NCBI GenBank assembly: GCA_028687935.1 | Contig: JAQTZE010000007.1 | Span: 62,001-126,000 of the forward strand | Source: Sulfurimonas sp. | Lineage (GTDB): Bacteria > Campylobacterota > Campylobacteria > Campylobacterales > Sulfurimonadaceae | Length of the DNA stretch: 64,000 bases | Reading direction: 5' to 3' | Shown: positions 62,424 to 64,000 of the stretch, piece by piece | How the letters are laid out: each line of letters opens with the position of its first letter | How positions within the stretch are numbered: position 1 is the first letter of the stretch | Position numbers and translations under genes: made by a program | Notes under the pieces: generated by a model | Seen by the model: the letters and a program-made list of their open reading frames with translations, nothing else | Databases searched by the model: none | Told to the model about the DNA's origin: nothing

Positions 62424-64000
62424 TTAAAGAGATTCATTTATTTTTTCAATTTCATATAACAATAAATCATTGCCTTTTTTATTCATATACTCAATAGTTT
62501 TTTTAATTACAGACTGTTCATCTAAACCATCATCAATATTTTTTTGTAGTTTTTCAATGGCAGACTTAGGAATTCCATATTCTGATAATATTGTTAAATT
62601 ATCTTGTATAAAATCATTTTCAAGTTGACTTGCATACCAAGTATAGTTACCTGGCGTTATATTATTTTGCTTACACACATATAATTGTAATTCATGAACT
62701 ACACTAAGCCATTTTGGAACTTTATATTGAAACCAGTGCCTTAGTATTTGAAAAGATTCTCTAATAGCTTCATTTAATATATCAGTGTCATTTAATTTTG
62801 GAAATCTATCTTTTTCTTTAAAAAAAATATAAGTTGAATCGATCAAGTACTTAACACTTTTTTTAATTCCATAGTCAAATGTAACTTTAGTAATTCTCTT
62901 TTTTGTCATTGGAGATGTTGTTTCTCCTTCTTTTAGAAGATTATCCCAACATAATTCTAAAACATATTTAAGTTGTTCATAATTTGGAGAACCATTCCAT
63001 ACTACTAAATTTCTTTTCTTATGAATATCAAATTTTAGTTGATTTAAAATATTTATTTGGCCATTTACTAAAACACCATTCTTTTTAAAAATTTCTTTTT
63101 CTGCAAATGGAAGTTGCTTTAATTTTTTATATTGCTCTCGATTTTTATTTTTTATATCAGATTCATCTATTGCTATTTCTATTTCAGGAGAAAATTCCTT
63201 AGGATTTTCACTTTGTTCAAAGAATGGAATATCAATAATAATTCTTTCTTGCTCGGGAGGTGCTTTAAAATTATAAATCTTTCCAACATAATGAATCATC
63301 ATCCTTCCAGATCTACCTTTGATGTTTGAATAATCAAAAAAATCTATAGGCTTTCCACCTTTTGTTGAGTCAAAAACAATAATATTTTTTGCACTAGTAT
63401 TTACTCCTTCAATAATTGTTGAAGTACAAAATAAATATTTTAATTTTTCATCATTAAAATACTTAATCATAGATGAGTTTATATGTTTTTGGAGAGCACC
63501 ATCGTTGATTCCAATGTGATATTCCAAAAAGTTAATTAAATTCCATTTTTCATCAACATATAACTTAATCCATTCAATAAGTGAAATATTGTTGTTTTTC
63601 TGAAAATCCATCCTTGCTAAATATTTAGTAAATTTATAAGCCAAATCTCTCACTCTATTTGGTGAAGAACAATAAATAATACTTTGTTCATCTTTTAGCT
63701 CATACAGTAGATTAAATAATACATTTTCCTTATATTCTTTATATTTACGAGGTTGTGAAAATTTATCTTGATGTTCTGGATAAATATCGATAATTTTATT
63801 ATCTATCAATGAGTAATCAGTTTTATAAAATAGAGCATTAAATTGTTCTTCAAAACCAATAGATATTCCTTCAATATTTGGTCCAAGTAAATAGAATTGA
63901 GGATTATAATTTTTCAATAGGTAATAAAAAGCATTATTTAAATGATCTGCTCTTTCATCGTCTCTAGCTGTACTTAGCTTATAAAATTCATCAATAACTA
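62424..64000 (-). CDS. Ski2-like SF2 helicase, 5' end cut by the window (Hachiman HamB/AbpB-like)
   Basis: The frame is open through the right edge; codons beyond 63,917 continue it as VIDEFYKLSTARDDERADHL, so the motif II box DEFY is visible and the true start lies outside. Other helicase motifs: IIYCSSPNRVRDLAYKF (IV), FCTSTIIEGVNTSAKNIIVFD (V) and NIKGRSGRMM (VI). The C-terminal 270 residues are lineage-specific. In defence islands such helicases pair with a DUF1837 protein (Hachiman/AbpAB), whose gene would be next upstream. That partner is not visible, so the identity is a prediction. Confidence 0.72.
   Translation of the reverse strand, partial: VIDEFYKLSTARDDERADHLNNAFYYLLKNYNPQFYLLGPNIEGISIGFEEQFNALFYKTDYSLIDNKIIDIYPEHQDKFSQPRKYKEYKENVLFNLLYELKDEQSIIYCSSPNRVRDLAYKFTKYLARMDFQKNNNISLIEWIKLYVDEKWNLINFLEYHIGINDGALQKHINSSMIKYFNDEKLKYLFCTSTIIEGVNTSAKNIIVFDSTKGGKPIDFFDYSNIKGRSGRMMIHYVGKIYNFKAPPEQERIIIDIPFFEQSENPKEFSPEIEIAIDESDIKNKNREQYKKLKQLPFAEKEIFKKNGVLVNGQINILNQLKFDIHKKRNLVVWNGSPNYEQLKYVLELCWDNLLKEGETTSPMTKKRITKVTFDYGIKKSVKYLIDSTYIFFKEKDRFPKLNDTDILNEAIRESFQILRHWFQYKVPKWLSVVHELQLYVCKQNNITPGNYTWYASQLENDFIQDNLTILSEYGIPKSAIEKLQKNIDDGLDEQSVIKKTIEYMNKKGNDLLLYEIEKINESL

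Larger units (their letters stand above)
48001..64000. mobile_element. Integrative element with resistance and defence cargo (right end outside window)
   Basis: Starts next to a tyrosine integrase at the 5' end of ybgC. It contains recombination, replication, regulation, TraK-like, beta-lactamase and defence genes. Base composition becomes more AT-rich (especially 60-64 kb), and the backbone AAACGCA motif falls to background. No structural phage genes or relaxase are visible, so it may be an integrative mobilizable element or phage satellite. The second attachment site is not in the window. Confidence 0.8.

Noticed and set aside
1-64000. CRISPR arrays, tRNA or rRNA genes, insertion sequences
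   Set aside because: No regularly spaced repeats, cloverleaf-like T-loop signatures, rRNA-like stretches or transposase genes were seen on either strand.

Overview
The window reads as a piece of a Campylobacterota (Epsilonproteobacteria) chromosome, most likely a Sulfurimonas-like free-living sulfur/hydrogen oxidiser. The evidence is low G+C, dense operons with ATGA and TAATG overlaps, BioV, the radical-SAM MtaB, a 7TMR-DISM kinase/regulator pair, a desulfoferrodoxin-family superoxide reductase and motA-motB-fliP gene order. The genus is an inference; the phylum is fairly secure. No rRNA, tRNA, CRISPR array or insertion sequence was seen.

Backbone, 1-48,000. xthA (72-848) faces a tight minus-strand operon aroB-mscS-mtaB-ftsH-like-bioV-mogA (7,481-849), in which the FtsH homologue has lost its zinc-protease motif. 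A TrkA-type protein and a periplasmic rhodanese follow. Next is a motility operon, motA-motB-fliP-trmA (13,673-10,281). A plus-strand surface-glycan cluster (13,823-20,813) holds two GT39 transferases, a flippase-like membrane protein, a GT9 transferase, a PAP2 phosphatase and a purple-acid-phosphatase-like enzyme. It runs into an envelope/housekeeping operon, glmU-coaBC-hypothetical-uppS-pilD-lptF-truA (20,814-27,382). From 27,391 to 47,999 there are a DUF302 lipoprotein, an OmpR-type two-component system, an LTA-synthase-like sulfatase, a NifU-like scaffold coupled to a ferritin-like protein, small membrane proteins, glyS, a second two-component pair, a superoxide reductase, a GGDEF/EAL protein, a DUF3137-like protein, a family-4 uracil-DNA glycosylase and a YbgC-type thioesterase.

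Island, 48,033 to beyond the right edge. A tyrosine integrase, an Xis-like HTH protein, a DnaB/RepA-type helicase, an XRE regulator with a divergent operator region, small TraK-like DNA-binding proteins, a class D beta-lactamase and a second tyrosine recombinase form an integrative element (mobilizable element or phage satellite). It continues into a defence cluster, read right to left: a Ski2-like helicase (Hachiman HamB/AbpB-like, cut by the window edge), a PtuA-like ATPase and HNH nuclease pair (Septu-like), then hsdR of a type I restriction system. The last three genes are translationally coupled.

The most striking signal is not a gene. The 7-mer AAACGCA (or its complement TGCGTTT) occurs about 102 times by eye in the 48 kb backbone, about 51 in each orientation and roughly one per 470 bp, against about six expected from base composition. 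In the 16 kb island it occurs only twice, which is background. It behaves like a DNA-uptake-sequence type of dispersed signal that the imported island lacks. To my knowledge no such sequence is established for this phylum.
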